Below, one piece after another: positions 9,172 to 18,409 of a DNA stretch of 64,000 bases (positions are counted from its first letter, which is position 1; the number at the start of each line of letters is the position of its first letter). The DNA lies in NCBI RefSeq assembly GCF_000483485.1, contig NZ_KI519609.1, positions 2,323,460-2,387,459 of the forward strand. The letters run 5' to 3'. The notes under the pieces are model-generated. The model saw only the letters and a program-made list of their open reading frames with translations, had not been told where the DNA came from and ran no database searches. The DNA is from Thiomicrorhabdus chilensis DSM 12352 (GTDB lineage Bacteria; Pseudomonadota; Gammaproteobacteria; Thiomicrospirales; Thiomicrospiraceae). The position numbers and the translations under genes were made by a program.

Positions 9172-9936
9172 TTAAAATAACCCCGGAAGATTTTTGTAGA
9201 GAATGAAAATCCCCATGAGTACAAGAAAAACCGCAAAGCCTTTTTTAAGTAGCTCCTGATTGATTTTACTGCTGATTTTGTGACCCAGCCAGCCCCCGAC
9301 AATACCGATGACGGAAAAGATGCCGATAATCGACCAATCCAGGCTCAAGTCCAAAGCCTCCAAAACCTGCAGGTAACTCACAAAACCGGCCAACGAATTG
9401 ATGGCGATGATCACCAAGCTGGTGCCCACCGCCAGACGCATCGACAAACCACCCAACAGCACCAAAGCCGGAATGATCAGGAAGCCGCCGCCTACCCCGA
9501 CCAGACCGGTAATCGCGCCCACCACAAACCCGTCCAAAGCGATTTTGGACATGGCGCGTTCACTATGTTCGGTGTTGGCGTCGTCGAGTTTCACCGGGCG
9601 GAACATCAAAAAAGACGCGCTCAGCAACAAGACCGCAAACACCAGCATCTGCAAGGCATCGCTGACATAGTGCGCGGCCCAGGCACCGGCCGCCGCCCCC
9701 ATCATTCCCGGCACCCCAAAGAGTACCACGGTTCGCCATTTAACTTGCTTCTGGCGTGCGTAAGGAATGGCTGAAAACAGACTGATGATCCCCACAATGA
9801 CCAAAGAGCCGGCAATCGCCACCTTGGTTTCCTGCCCGACCACATAGGTCAACACCGGAACGGTTAAAATCGAACCGCCGGAACCCAACAAACCTAAGGT
9901 CAAACCAATCAATAAAGCGCCTATCCAAGCCAACAT
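9172..9936 (-). CDS. TauE/SafE-family sulfite/sulfonate permease
   Basis: A 254-residue integral membrane protein with about eight hydrophobic helices in two repeats. Each repeat opens with a glycine-rich turn (LGLLGSGGSILTVPVL and GLVGVGGGFLIIPAL), the TauE/SafE hallmark. The family exports or imports sulfite, organosulfonates and related anions, which suits a sulfur-oxidising host. It lies between the MOSC gene and trmA on the same strand, 31 bp from trmA. Confidence 0.92.
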   Translation of the reverse strand: MLAWIGALLIGLTLGLLGSGGSILTVPVLTYVVGQETKVAIAGSLVIVGIISLFSAIPYARQKQVKWRTVVLFGVPGMMGAAAGAWAAHYVSDALQMLVFAVLLLSASFLMFRPVKLDDANTEHSERAMSKIALDGFVVGAITGLVGVGGGFLIIPALVLLGGLSMRLAVGTSLVIIAINSLAGFVSYLQVLEALDLSLDWSIIGIFSVIGIVGGWLGHKISSKINQELLKKGFAVFLVLMGIFILYKNLPGLF

Positions 9937-9967
9937 TGTCTATTCCTTGCTGTTTACGTTATCTATA

Positions 9968-11059
9968 TTATTTACGTTTTAAAAACACACCGCTTTCAAT
10001 GTGGTGTGTATAGGGAAACTGGTCAAACAGAGCCGATTCCACCACCTCGTGCGTCGCCGAGATAGATTCCAAATCCCGCGCCAGGGTTTCCGGGTTACAC
10101 GAAATGTACAAAATGCTCTCATACTCACAAACCATCTTGCGCGTCAGATCATCCAGTCCGGCACGCGGCGGATCGACCAGAATCGCCTGAAAATCATAAC
10201 TCGGCAAATCCACATCCTTTAGGCGGTTGAAGGTTTGACCCTGCAACGCCAAGGACACCTCTTCGGCGGCCATCTTCACAATGGTCAGGTTCTCCACGCC
10301 ATTGGCGGCGATATTGAACTGCGCCGAGTGCACCGAGGTTTTGGAGATCTCGGTTGCCAACACCTTGCGGAACTTGTCGGCCAGCGCGATCGAGAAATTG
10401 CCGTTGCCGCAATAAAGTTCAATTAAATCGCCCTGACCGTCAAGATAGCGCTCGCACATCTGCCGCGCCCAGCCCAACATCTTTTGCGCCACAAACGCAT
10501 TCGGCTGGGTAAAGCTGTTTTCAATTTGCTGGTAGATGAAAGTCCGCCCGTCAACCTGAAGTTTTTCCACCACGTAATCTTTGTCCAACAGAATTTTCTG
10601 CTTGCGGGCGCGGCCAATGACATGATCAATCGGCAAGCTCTGCTTGAGTTTGGCCACCGATTCCAACCAGGCCTGGTCATTTTCAATCGGACGACGATAG
10701 ATCAAGGTCACCAACATCTCGCCGCTTAAGGTCGCCAGAAAATCCACCTGAAACAACTTCAAACGCAAGACCGGATCGGCCACAATCTGCGCCATCAGTT
10801 TCGGCATCAGCTCGTCAATCGCCTGAATCGCCATCGGGCAGGACTTGATCGCCACCTTCTCGCGGGTTTCGGGGTTGAACATGATGTAATCGCTTTGCTC
10901 GCCCTCGTGCCAAATGCGAAATTCGGCGCGCGCCCGGTAATGCGAGGCAGGCGATTCAAACACCTGCAAATGGGGTAAATCCGGAAGCAAATCCGTTAAA
11001 CGCTGCACCTTTTCGGCCAGCTGAGTTTCATATTGTTGGGGGAAAACTTGGCAGAGCAT
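9968..11059 (-). CDS. trmA: tRNA (uracil-54-C5)-methyltransferase TrmA
   Basis: SAM-dependent enzyme that makes ribothymidine 54 in the T-loop of tRNA. It has 363 residues, as in E. coli TrmA. Visible motifs are the SAM site [16 protein letters not shown], the DPPR block [12 protein letters not shown] and the catalytic cysteine region [13 protein letters not shown] near the C-terminus. ATG 11059 is the natural start. A CAGGCCTG copy with the full CATTTT extension lies inside at 10668-10675. Confidence 0.96.
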   Translation of the reverse strand: MLCQVFPQQYETQLAEKVQRLTDLLPDLPHLQVFESPASHYRARAEFRIWHEGEQSDYIMFNPETREKVAIKSCPMAIQAIDELMPKLMAQIVADPVLRLKLFQVDFLATLSGEMLVTLIYRRPIENDQAWLESVAKLKQSLPIDHVIGRARKQKILLDKDYVVEKLQVDGRTFIYQQIENSFTQPNAFVAQKMLGWARQMCERYLDGQGDLIELYCGNGNFSIALADKFRKVLATEISKTSVHSAQFNIAANGVENLTIVKMAAEEVSLALQGQTFNRLKDVDLPSYDFQAILVDPPRAGLDDLTRKMVCEYESILYISCNPETLARDLESISATHEVVESALFDQFPYTHHIESGVFLKRK

Positions 11060-11366
11060 CGCGTTTCCATGGTGTCATGCTGAAAATTCGAGAACCTTGC
11101 CTAAAAAGGCTTGTAAGATCTCTGTGGATATAAGTGGGCAATTATACTTGATTCATCCCCCGGCTTGAGCATTTTCCCGTGAACAAGCAAGACCTTAACA
11201 ATCCAGTCAGACCATCCGCTGATGGCTCATTTTTATGGACAGCCCTGCACATAACCTTGAATCTCTAGGGTTTAATGCCGTTGATATTCGTTTCTCAAAT
11301 TAGTGATTGGCCTGCAAATCGGTTAAAATACGCCGATTAAATTTTACGCCATCTACGGAAATCCCA
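11060..11366. other. divergent intergenic region trmA / metH (307 bp)
   Basis: No gene is supported here. It must hold promoters for trmA (leftward) and metH (rightward); TTAAAAT at about 11323-11329 is a possible metH -10. I looked for a cobalamin riboswitch (B12-box) and a SAM-type riboswitch upstream of metH and saw neither. Confidence 0.5.
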
Positions 11367-14300
11367 ATGAGTCCAAAAACACAACGCCTAGAACAGCTTA
11401 AATCCCTTCTGCAAGAACGCATTATGGTGCTGGACGGTGCCATGGGTACCATGATTCAGGACAAGAACCTGAGCGAAGAGGATTTCCGTGGCGAACGTTT
11501 TGCCGACTACCACATGGACATCAAGGGCAATAACGACATTCTGGTGATCACCCAGCCTGACATCATCCGCGACATCCACCTGGATTTCCTGCGTAACGGT
11601 GTCGACATTCTGGAAACCAACTCCTTTAACGCCACCACCATCGCCCAAGCCGATTACGACATGCAGGAATATGTCAGCGAAATCAACCTGGCGGCCGCCA
11701 AGGTGGCACGTGAAGCCTGCGACATCGCGCAAGCCGAAGACGGCAAACCGCGATTTGTCACCGGGGTCCTGGGACCAACCAACCGCACGGCGTCGATCTC
11801 GCCGGACGTCAACGATCCGGGCTACCGCAACACCTCCTTCGACGAACTGGTGACCGCCTACAAGCAGGCCACCCATGCGCTGCTGGAAGGCGGTGTGGAC
11901 GCGATTCTGATTGAAACCATTTTCGATACCCTGAATGCCAAAGCCGCGATTTTCGCGGTCAAAGAAGTGGAAGACGAAGTCGGTTACGAAGTGCCGATTA
12001 TGTTGAGCGGTACCATCACCGACGCCTCCGGGCGCACTTTGTCCGGTCAAACCACCGAAGCCTTCTACAACGCCGTCGCGCATGCCGAACCGCTGTCCGT
12101 GGGGCTTAACTGCGCCTTGGGGCCGGAAGAGCTGCGCCCTTATGTGGAAGAATTGAGCCGCGTTTGCGAGACCTTTGTATCCGTTCACCCCAATGCCGGC
12201 CTGCCTAACGAATTCGGTGAATACGACGAAAGTCCCGAACAGATGGCCAAGGAAATCAAAATCTGGGCGGAACGCGGCTGGATCAACATCATCGGCGGCT
12301 GCTGCGGCACCACACCGGATCATGTCAAAGCCATGGCCGAGGCCGCACAAGCGTTCCCGCGCCGCGAAATCCCGCAAGTCAAACCGGCTTGCCGCCTGTC
12401 GGGTCTGGAGCCTTTGAACATCGACGAAAGCTCGCTGTTCGTCAACGTCGGTGAGCGTAACAACGTCACCGGTTCGGCCAAATTCAAGCGTCTGATCATT
12501 GAAGAAAACTACGACGAAGCCATCGAGATCGCGGTCAAGCAGGTGGAAGACGGCGCGCAGATCATCGACGTCAATATGGACGAAGGCATGCTGGACGCCA
12601 AAGCCTGCATGGTTCGATTCCTCAACCTGCTGGCCTCCGAACCGGAAGCCTCGCGCGTACCGATTATGATCGACTCCTCAAAATGGGAAGTCATCGAAGC
12701 CGGTTTGAAATGCATCCAGGGTAAAGGGGTGGTCAACTCCATCTCCCTGAAAGAGGGCGAAGAGGCCTTTATCCAGCACGCCAAACTAGTCAAGAAATAC
12801 GGTGCCGCCGCCATCATCATGGCGTTTGACGAAGACGGTCAGGCCGACACCCTGGAACGTAAAATCGAAATCTGTGAACGCTCCTACCGTGTGCTGGTCG
12901 ATAAAGTCGGTTTCTTGCCGCAGGACATTATTTTCGACCCCAACATTTTCGCGGTGGCCACCGGCATCGAAGAACACAACAACTACGGTCTGGATTTCAT
13001 CAATGCGGTCACCTGGATCAAGGCCAACCTGCCGCACGCCAAAATTTCCGGTGGGGTCTCCAACGTCTCCTTCTCGTTCCGCGGCAACAACCCGGTGCGT
13101 GAGGCGATCCATTCGGTGTTCCTGTATTACGCCATCAAAGAAGGCATGGACATGGGGATCGTCAACGCCGGACAAATGGCGATTTACGACGACCTGCCGG
13201 AAAAACTGCGTTTGGCGGTCGAAGACGTCATTATGAACACCGATCCGGAAGCGGGTGAACGCCTGCTGGAAGTGGCCGAAGAGTTCCGTGGAGACGGCAC
13301 CGCCACCAGCAAGGTGGCCGACACCGCCTGGCGTGAAGCCGAGGTGGAAAAACGTCTGGAACACGCTTTGGTGAAAGGCATCACCGACTACATCGAAGCC
13401 GATACCGAAGAGGCCTATCAAAAATCCGGCTCCGCCCTGCAAGTCATCGAAGGCTCGCTGATGGACGGCATGAACGTGGTCGGCGACCTGTTCGGTTCCG
13501 GAAAGATGTTCCTGCCGCAGGTGGTCAAGTCCGCCCGCGTCATGAAACGTGCGGTCGCCTACTTGGATCCTTACCTGCTGGCGCAAAAAGCCGAAGGCCA
13601 AGCCAACGGTAAAATCGTCATGGCCACGGTCAAAGGCGACGTGCACGACATCGGCAAAAACATCGTCGGCGTGGTGCTGCAATGTAACAATTTCGAGGTC
13701 ATCGACCTCGGCGTGATGGTGCCGGCCGAAAAGATTCTGGACACCGCGGTCGAACAAGGCGCCAATGTCATCGGGCTTTCCGGTCTGATCACCCCCTCTC
13801 TGGAAGAGATGGTCAACGTCGCAAAACTGATGAAAGAGCGCAATATGGATCTGCCGCTGCTGATCGGCGGTGCCACCACCTCCAAAGCGCACACGGCGGT
13901 CAAGATCGAACCGCAATACGACCATCCGGTGGTGTACGTCAAAGACGCCTCGCGTGCCGTGGGCGTTGCGCAAAGCCTGATCTCCAACGACCTTAAAGTC
14001 GATTATGCCGCCAAAATCCGCGCCGAATACGAACAGGTGCGTGAAGAGCGTAAGGCGCGTGCCGCTCAGGTCAAACGCATTCCAATAAACAAGGCGCGTG
14101 AAAACCCCGCGCTAAATGAACAGGCCTGGTCGGATTACATGCCGGTCAAACCGACATTCCTCGGCAGCAAAGTGCTCAACGACTTCCCGCTGGAAAAACT
14201 GGTGGAACGTTTCGACTGGTCGCCGTTTTTCCAGTCTTGGGAACTGCACGGTTTGTACCCGCGCATTCTGGACGACAAGGTCGTCGGTGAAGAAGCCCGC

Positions 14301-15077
14301 AAGGTGTTTGCCGACGCCAAAGAAATGTTGCAACAGATTGTGGACGAGAAATGGCTGACCGCCAAAGCGGTCTACGGATTCTACCCGGCCAACCGCGTGG
14401 GCGACGACATTGAAGTCTATGCCGACGAATCGCGCACTCAGGTGATTCATAAATTCCACCACCTGCGCCAGCAGGCGGAAAAGAAACGTGGCGGCGCCAA
14501 CAACTGCCTGTCGGACTTCATCGCCAGTAAAGACAGCGGCGTGGCCGACTACATCGGTTTCTTTGCGGTCACCGCGGGCATCGGCATCGACGAACACATC
14601 GAACGTTTTGAAAAAGAACATGACGACTACCGTTCGATCATGCTCAAAGCCCTGGCCGACCGTTTTGCCGAAGCCTTTGCCGAAACCCTGCACGAGATCG
14701 TGCGTAAAGAAGACTGGGGCTACGCGCCGGACGAACAGCTGGAAAACGAAGACCTGATTCGCGAACGCTATCAGGGCATCCGCCCCGCCGCCGGTTACCC
14801 GGCCTGTCCGGATCACACCGAAAAAGGCATCCTTTGGGAACTGCTCAAACCGGATCAGGAAATCGGTCTGGAAATCACCGAAAGCTTCGCCATGACCCCA
14901 ACCGCCGCGGTTTCCGGCACCTACTTCGCGCACCCGGATAGCCGTTACTTCGGTGTCGGTTCTCTGGGGCGCGATCAGGTCGAAGACTACGCCCGCCGCA
15001 AAGGCTGGAGCATCGAAAAAGCCGAACAATGGCTGGCGCCGAATCTGGGTTACGACCCGGAAGATTTTGCGCAGTAA
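11367..15077 (+). CDS. metH: cobalamin-dependent methionine synthase MetH
   Basis: Cytosolic enzyme that transfers a methyl group from methyltetrahydrofolate to homocysteine through cobalamin. It has 1236 residues and all four modules in order. The homocysteine module carries zinc ligands in [10 protein letters not shown], about residue 310. The folate module begins near [13 protein letters not shown]. The cobalamin module has the axial-ligand motif [11 protein letters not shown] at about 757. The SAM reactivation domain includes [15 protein letters not shown] and [17 protein letters not shown] 11367 is chosen over the upstream non-ATG extension. A CAGGCCTG copy lies at 14121-14128. It is followed by a strong terminator. 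Confidence 0.97.
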   Translation: MSPKTQRLEQLKSLLQERIMVLDGAMGTMIQDKNLSEEDFRGERFADYHMDIKGNNDILVITQPDIIRDIHLDFLRNGVDILETNSFNATTIAQADYDMQEYVSEINLAAAKVAREACDIAQAEDGKPRFVTGVLGPTNRTASISPDVNDPGYRNTSFDELVTAYKQATHALLEGGVDAILIETIFDTLNAKAAIFAVKEVEDEVGYEVPIMLSGTITDASGRTLSGQTTEAFYNAVAHAEPLSVGLNCALGPEELRPYVEELSRVCETFVSVHPNAGLPNEFGEYDESPEQMAKEIKIWAERGWINIIGGCCGTTPDHVKAMAEAAQAFPRREIPQVKPACRLSGLEPLNIDESSLFVNVGERNNVTGSAKFKRLIIEENYDEAIEIAVKQVEDGAQIIDVNMDEGMLDAKACMVRFLNLLASEPEASRVPIMIDSSKWEVIEAGLKCIQGKGVVNSISLKEGEEAFIQHAKLVKKYGAAAIIMAFDEDGQADTLERKIEICERSYRVLVDKVGFLPQDIIFDPNIFAVATGIEEHNNYGLDFINAVTWIKANLPHAKISGGVSNVSFSFRGNNPVREAIHSVFLYYAIKEGMDMGIVNAGQMAIYDDLPEKLRLAVEDVIMNTDPEAGERLLEVAEEFRGDGTATSKVADTAWREAEVEKRLEHALVKGITDYIEADTEEAYQKSGSALQVIEGSLMDGMNVVGDLFGSGKMFLPQVVKSARVMKRAVAYLDPYLLAQKAEGQANGKIVMATVKGDVHDIGKNIVGVVLQCNNFEVIDLGVMVPAEKILDTAVEQGANVIGLSGLITPSLEEMVNVAKLMKERNMDLPLLIGGATTSKAHTAVKIEPQYDHPVVYVKDASRAVGVAQSLISNDLKVDYAAKIRAEYEQVREERKARAAQVKRIPINKARENPALNEQAWSDYMPVKPTFLGSKVLNDFPLEKLVERFDWSPFFQSWELHGLYPRILDDKVVGEEARKVFADAKEMLQQIVDEKWLTAKAVYGFYPANRVGDDIEVYADESRTQVIHKFHHLRQQAEKKRGGANNCLSDFIASKDSGVADYIGFFAVTAGIGIDEHIERFEKEHDDYRSIMLKALADRFAEAFAETLHEIVRKEDWGYAPDEQLENEDLIRERYQGIRPAAGYPACPDHTEKGILWELLKPDQEIGLEITESFAMTPTAAVSGTYFAHPDSRYFGVGSLGRDQVEDYARRKGWSIEKAEQWLAPNLGYDPEDFAQ

Positions 15078-15078
15078 T

Positions 15079-15108
15079 AAAAAAGGGCGATTTATTCGCC
15101 TTTTTTAA
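15079..15108 (+). terminator. intrinsic terminator of metH
   Basis: A stem of AAAAGGGCGA paired with TCGCC plus a T-run, loop TTTAT, directly after the metH stop and ending in six T residues. This is a standard Rho-independent terminator. Confidence 0.85.
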
Positions 15109-15267
15109 TGCTCTGAACTTAATTAAAACAACCCACCCTCTCACTCCCCTGAAACCGATTACGTACTTATTCTAGTAAACAAGGTTTTATTAAGGTAGTA
15201 TTTGATAAGAACATTTTTGGCTCGTGGCAATCATGCGGGAAAATGACTTAAAGATGTCTTTAATACT

Positions 15268-15306
15268 GAATAACAAGGCATTAATGCCTCATACTAAATG
15301 TTAGAG
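15268..15306 (+). other. candidate short integron attC site (attC0)
   Basis: Reads GAATAAC, then AAGGC-ATTAAT-GCCT hairpin arms, a spacer, and the core G|TTAGAG with the cut after 15300. The arrangement matches attC3 (AAC, short arm, loop, arm, A/T-rich spacer, G|TT). No cassette ORF precedes it and its own start cannot be paired with confidence, so it could be an attC remnant or the degraded attI end of the array. Confidence 0.5.
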
Positions 15307-15317
15307 TCATAAGGCAA

Positions 15318-15659
15318 ATGGATTACTTAGCAGAACATAAAAATATTCTTGAGCAAGCAGTTCAAAATAAGCTCCCGAAACAAATTGACTCAAAAAGTGA
15401 AGTATCAGTAGACATAGTTCGAGACCTTATTGAAGATGGCTATCTCAAAGCAGTTGATGTTAGTTCATTCAGCGGTATAGGTTATTTAGAACCAAGAATA
15501 ACAATTTTGGGGCGAGAATATTTAAACCAGCTAAATGAACGAGCATTTAATTCCTCTACAGTTGGAAAGCTACATAAAGTAAGTATTAGGCTTCTAGATT
15601 GGGCAGGAGGTATCTTGGCTGGTATTCTTATTGCAATCATCGTAGCAAAACTAATATGA
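15318..15659 (+). CDS. cassette 1 ORF: small protein with C-terminal membrane helix
   Basis: A 113-residue protein I cannot assign. The N-terminal two-thirds is soluble and ends in a strand-turn-strand pattern (DLIEDGYLKAVDVSS, then YLEPRITILGREYLNQL) that resembles a winged-helix wing. A single C-terminal hydrophobic segment (WAGGILAGILIAIIVAKLI) would anchor it in the membrane. AAGG lies upstream of ATG 15318. It starts 17 bp into the cassette and its stop abuts attC1. It is visibly more A/T-rich than metH. Confidence 0.72.
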   Translation: MDYLAEHKNILEQAVQNKLPKQIDSKSEVSVDIVRDLIEDGYLKAVDVSSFSGIGYLEPRITILGREYLNQLNERAFNSSTVGKLHKVSIRLLDWAGGILAGILIAIIVAKLI

Positions 15660-15660
15660 A

Positions 15661-15721
15661 CTCTAACAATTCACTCAACCCGACCGCGCTAATGCGCGGC
15701 TGGTTAGCTTAAACGTTATGT
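15661..15721 (+). other. integron attC1 site
   Basis: Starts with the inverse core CTCTAAC, followed by AATTCACTCAACCCGACCGC, hairpin arms GCGC/GCGC, GGCTGGTTAGCTTAAAC and the core G|TTATG with the cut after 15715. It is strikingly similar to the attC of aadA-type resistance cassettes (TCTAACAATTC...CAA.CCGAC). The first seven bases are the exact complement of the cassette's own start (15300-15306). Confidence 0.88.
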
Positions 15722-15738
15722 GTGTGAATGAGGTGACA

Positions 15739-16125
15739 ATGGAAGTTCCGATTTGGATAACAGTAATATCATCACTGGCCTCTGGGCTCATTACGTTTGC
15801 CATTTCAACATGGTTTTACGTTCGTCATGAGAATAGAAAGCAAAAAATCGAAGTGTTTAGAAAACTCATGGGCAACCGTCACGGGCTAATTGAGAATCCT
15901 GACCCAGATGTAAAAAGACAATTTTTTGTGGCGCTAAATGAAGCATTTGTTGTGTTTGGTAAATCTAGAGATGTCTTAACAGCAGTCATGAATTTCAAAA
16001 CATACCCTAATAGAGCAAGTGATAATTTTACGTTATTGTCTCGTGCAATATGTACTGAGCTAAAAATACCTGATTCAACAATTAAGGATGAATTCTTTAA
16101 TGAACCATTTGTGCCTAAATACTGA
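15739..16125 (+). CDS. cassette 2 ORF: membrane-anchored protein, possibly DUF6680-like
   Basis: A 128-residue protein from ATG 15739, which has AGGTG just upstream. ATG 15718 in the same frame lies inside the recombination core and is less likely. One N-terminal transmembrane helix (WITVISSLASGLITFAISTW) is followed by a basic stretch (RHENRKQKIEVFRKLMGNR) and a helical cytosolic domain. This resembles the uncharacterised DUF6680 layout, an impression from memory only. Low G+C relative to the neighbourhood. Confidence 0.68.
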   Translation: MEVPIWITVISSLASGLITFAISTWFYVRHENRKQKIEVFRKLMGNRHGLIENPDPDVKRQFFVALNEAFVVFGKSRDVLTAVMNFKTYPNRASDNFTLLSRAICTELKIPDSTIKDEFFNEPFVPKY

Positions 16126-16130
16126 AGCCA

Positions 16131-16195
16131 CACATAACCAGCGGCTCAAGAACGACGCGCAAAAGTCGCGCGCGTCTTAGCCGAGTCGTTAAAGG
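16131..16195 (+). other. integron attC2 site
   Basis: Inverse core CACATAAC, then CAGCGGCTCAAG, a GC-rich palindromic arm (GACGCGC...GCGCGTC), CTTAGCCGAGTC and the core G|TTAAAG with the cut after 16188. CACATAAC is the exact complement of the start of cassette 2 (15715-15722). Confidence 0.88.
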
Positions 16196-16229
16196 TTTCA
16201 AGTCAATAAACCAATGAAATTAGGGAACT

Positions 16230-16814
16230 ATGGATCAGTTCGATCGAGTTAAAGATTACATCAGCGTGCGCCTAGAACTTTGGGTTGCCTACCACAACCA
16301 CAAAGAGAATATGGCCAACGCGGGTTTCTTAGTGCAGATCAGCCTTTTTGGTGCGGTGATTACTAAAAACATTTGGCCGCCAGAGTGGGTCGCAAAGCTT
16401 ATAGAGTTACCAGAATTAGCGACATTTCTGGTTTATGGGCTTTTGTGGTTTCTTATTCACTATTACACCAGATGGCAACTAATAAATAAGCGTGTTTCCG
16501 CATTCTATGTGGCGGGGTTTGATCAAGCCTTTCAAGAGCTGGTGACCAGCGATCCTCAGAATCTTGACATGAAGCCTTATCAGAAAGAAGAATTAGCGAC
16601 CAGTAAATGGCGTAATGTCTTAGCGCGAATCATTTATGTTCCAAAAGGGTTCGTGCGAATGGATGCGTCCTTTGTAGGTCTGCCCAATTTTTTGGCCGAA
16701 AAAGTGAAAAAGAAATTCGATGAAGGTAGTGGGGCAGACAGCTTAGAAATTTTGGTGACTTATACAAGCATAGCGCTTCTATTCCTTGTTGGAGTCAAGG
16801 TCTTTTTTGGTTAG
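16230..16814 (+). CDS. cassette 3 ORF: membrane protein of unknown function
   Basis: A 194-residue protein, not recognised. It has a hydrophobic segment around residues 33-45 (FLVQISLFGAVITK), a second at 65-82 (LATFLVYGLLWFLIHYY) and a third at the C-terminus (LEILVTYTSIALLFLVGVKV). The basic cytosolic middle region has the segment KWRNVLARIIYVPKG. AGGGA precedes ATG 16230. It fills cassette 3 between its start and attC3. Confidence 0.68.
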   Translation: MDQFDRVKDYISVRLELWVAYHNHKENMANAGFLVQISLFGAVITKNIWPPEWVAKLIELPELATFLVYGLLWFLIHYYTRWQLINKRVSAFYVAGFDQAFQELVTSDPQNLDMKPYQKEELATSKWRNVLARIIYVPKGFVRMDASFVGLPNFLAEKVKKKFDEGSGADSLEILVTYTSIALLFLVGVKVFFG

Positions 16815-16834
16815 CTTTTTAAGTTCTGGATTCA

Positions 16835-16875
16835 CTTTAACAAGCTGCACAGCCGCTTAGTTTAAACGTTATAGA
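16835..16875 (+). other. integron attC3 site (short)
   Basis: Inverse core CTTTAAC, short arms AAGC...GCTT, spacer AGTTTAAAC and the core G|TTATAG with the cut after 16868. The inverse core is the exact complement of the start of cassette 3. About 40 bp is short for an attC, but the pairing is specific. Confidence 0.78.
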
Positions 16876-16917
16876 CAGGCAACACCTGACAGCTAAAACA
16901 ACATTAAGAGCAAGGCA

Positions 16918-17268
16918 ATGAATGATTCCATACTGAATTACGAAGACAAAATGTGGCAATTGTTTGATTCCACCAAAACGGAAATGCCGGATTTGGCGGA
17001 AGCCTATTACGGTTCTGTGATTGATGCGGTTTACCGGGATGGCGCCATGGACCTCAAAACCAAAAGGTTGATGTCCTTAGCGGTGGCGATTCAAGCGGGA
17101 TGCAAAGACTGCATGATATCTCAAACCTCTAGGGCTTTGGAACTTGGCGCGACGACAGAGGAAATATTCGAAACCTGTTCTGTGGCCGTAAGCATGGGCG
17201 GAACCCTTGCGTGGAGCAAAGCGCTTGTGGTTGCAGACTATTTGAGAGAGAAAGAATTAATCAAATAG
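16918..17268 (+). CDS. carboxymuconolactone decarboxylase / AhpD-like protein
   Basis: A 116-residue protein of the AhpD/CMD family: helical, with the redox CXXC pair in QAGCKDCMISQTSRALELGA and the downstream conserved ATTEEIFE block. Such proteins act as peroxidase-linked thiol oxidoreductases or decarboxylases; the CXXC favours the redox type. It starts 49 bp into cassette 4, after GAGCAAGG. The expected attC is missing after the stop, and it converges on yaeQ 16 bp later. Confidence 0.85.
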   Translation: MNDSILNYEDKMWQLFDSTKTEMPDLAEAYYGSVIDAVYRDGAMDLKTKRLMSLAVAIQAGCKDCMISQTSRALELGATTEEIFETCSVAVSMGGTLAWSKALVVADYLREKELIK

Positions 17269-17284
17269 GCCGTAACACCACTTT

Positions 17285-17830
17285 TTAAACATCATGCTTT
17301 TGTTGTAAAGTCTCCCAACTGACTTCGCATTCCCCTTTCGCGGTGGCGAGATAGGCGGAATTGCCGCTGATGGTGACGGAAAAATCCATGGTGCGTTCGA
17401 GCATTTTGGCGAAGCTTTGTACGTTTGCCCAATCAAAGCGGTACACATCGACATCGAGTCGTTCAAATTGCGCCGCGTTCTGCTCCCACCAAACATCGGA
17501 TTTGGTATTGAAACTATAAACTTTGACCTGTTGGGCTTTGCGGGTGGCTTTCTTGATGCGCTCCGGTTCGGGTTCACCCACATCAATCCACAAGGCAAGT
17601 TGATCGTCGAGGGTTCTGACACTGATGGCGGGATCATCCGCCTCGCTTAAACCTGCGCCGAAGCTCAAAAACTCTTGGGCGTTCAGGCAATAGCCCAGCA
17701 AGCGCACCATCATCCGTTCTTCGTTTTCGGAGGGATGTTTGGCAAGGGTTAAATTGAGTGCATCGAAATAGGCGCGGTCCAAATCGGAAAGCGAAATTTT
17801 GAATTTATAGACGGTTGGTTTGAGTGCCAC
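17285..17830 (-). CDS. yaeQ: YaeQ family protein
   Basis: A 181-residue protein matching YaeQ end to end. Family blocks include FKISLSDLDRAYFDALNLTL, the PSENEERMMVRLLGYCLNA segment, DQLALWIDVGEPEPERIKKA and a C-terminal TISGNSAYL. YaeQ has a PD-(D/E)XK nuclease-like fold, but its role is not established. It starts with GTG at 17830, with AAAGGG upstream. It marks the chromosomal edge of the cassette island. Confidence 0.9.
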   Translation of the reverse strand: MALKPTVYKFKISLSDLDRAYFDALNLTLAKHPSENEERMMVRLLGYCLNAQEFLSFGAGLSEADDPAISVRTLDDQLALWIDVGEPEPERIKKATRKAQQVKVYSFNTKSDVWWEQNAAQFERLDVDVYRFDWANVQSFAKMLERTMDFSVTISGNSAYLATAKGECEVSWETLQQKHDV

Positions 17831-17945
17831 AACAAGCCCTTTAAGGTTACCTTGCCCGAACAGCCGGACAGGCGCACATCATGCCACAAAATGCGTGGGG
17901 GGAACCGAAGATCGTCACAATTAATTCGTTAGGTTTAAACAAAAC

Positions 17946-17959
17946 GAACAGGCCTGTTC
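17946..17959. repeat. perfect 14-bp palindromic copy of the CAGGCCTG motif
   Basis: GAACAGGCCTGTTC, a perfect palindrome in the 242-bp gap between yaeQ and the next gene. It is flanked by AAAAC on one side and AAAAC on the other. One of the intergenic copies of the window-wide motif. Confidence 0.8.
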
Positions 17960-18072
17960 AAAACATTTGTGACCCGGCATTGCGGTCAATAAATTCATTA
18001 ACAAATTCATGATAGCGATTCTTTGACTATTCCTATTCGACTTAGTCGCAACAAATGGGTACACTTTGAGCT

Positions 18073-18369
18073 ATGAAAGAATTCCTACGCAAACTCGCCT
18101 CCCCTATCCTCACTCCCTTGGAAAACTCCGAAGGCTATTATGAATACCGTCCATCGAACCGCAAGGTGCTGAAGATCATGGGCTTTATGTTTATCTCGCT
18201 TGGTTTTGTCGGGGCGTATTTTTCCCTTTTGGCCAATTTGATGGCGGGCTTTTTTCCGGTATTCATTTTCGCAAGCATCGGCCTGTTGAGTCTGGTGGTG
18301 GCCTATTTAGGCAGTGACAAGGCGGTGGCCAAATTGTGGCGCAACCGTAACGAAACTTTGGATCAATAA
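18073..18369 (+). CDS. small two-helix membrane protein
   Basis: A 98-residue protein with two hydrophobic segments (KIMGFMFISLGFVGAYFSLL and FFPVFIFASIGLLSLVVAYL) separated by a short loop, and a charged C-terminus. No family recognised. It precedes the acetyltransferase by 40 bp and is probably co-transcribed with it. Confidence 0.65.
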   Translation: MKEFLRKLASPILTPLENSEGYYEYRPSNRKVLKIMGFMFISLGFVGAYFSLLANLMAGFFPVFIFASIGLLSLVVAYLGSDKAVAKLWRNRNETLDQ

Positions 18370-18409
18370 TGCCAGTGATGATGCAATCACAAAAGCCACT
18401 CCCAACACC

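Larger units (their letters stand above)
15301..17268 (+). mobile_element. integron gene-cassette array without integrase (four cassettes)
   Basis: Cassette 1 = 15301-15715, cassette 2 = 15716-16188, cassette 3 = 16189-16868, cassette 4 = from 16869. Each has one ORF on the plus strand and little else. The evidence is the pairing rule of excised circles. The first bases of each cassette must complement the first 7-8 bases of its own attC. This holds for cassette 1 (G|TTAGAG with CTCTAAC), cassette 2 (G|TTATGTG with CACATAAC) and cassette 3 (G|TTAAAG with CTTTAAC). Cassette 4 (G|TTATAG) should end in CTATAAC, and no such sequence is found. No tyrosine recombinase gene lies in the window, so this resembles a CALIN-type array. 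Confidence 0.85.

Noticed and set aside
11060-11366. Possible cobalamin or SAM riboswitch upstream of metH
   Set aside because: No B12-box or SAM-riboswitch core is recognisable in the 307 bp.
12786-13973. Long minus-strand ORF across metH
   Set aside because: Antisense shadow of metH produced by GC-rich codon positions; no domain and no ribosome site.
16131-16195. tRNA-like hairpin
   Set aside because: The GC-rich arms are the attC2 site; no cloverleaf can be drawn. No tRNA or rRNA gene was found in the window.
18314-18409. Upstream extension of the GNAT gene
   Set aside because: Overlaps the preceding gene and is out of place before the GNAT fold.
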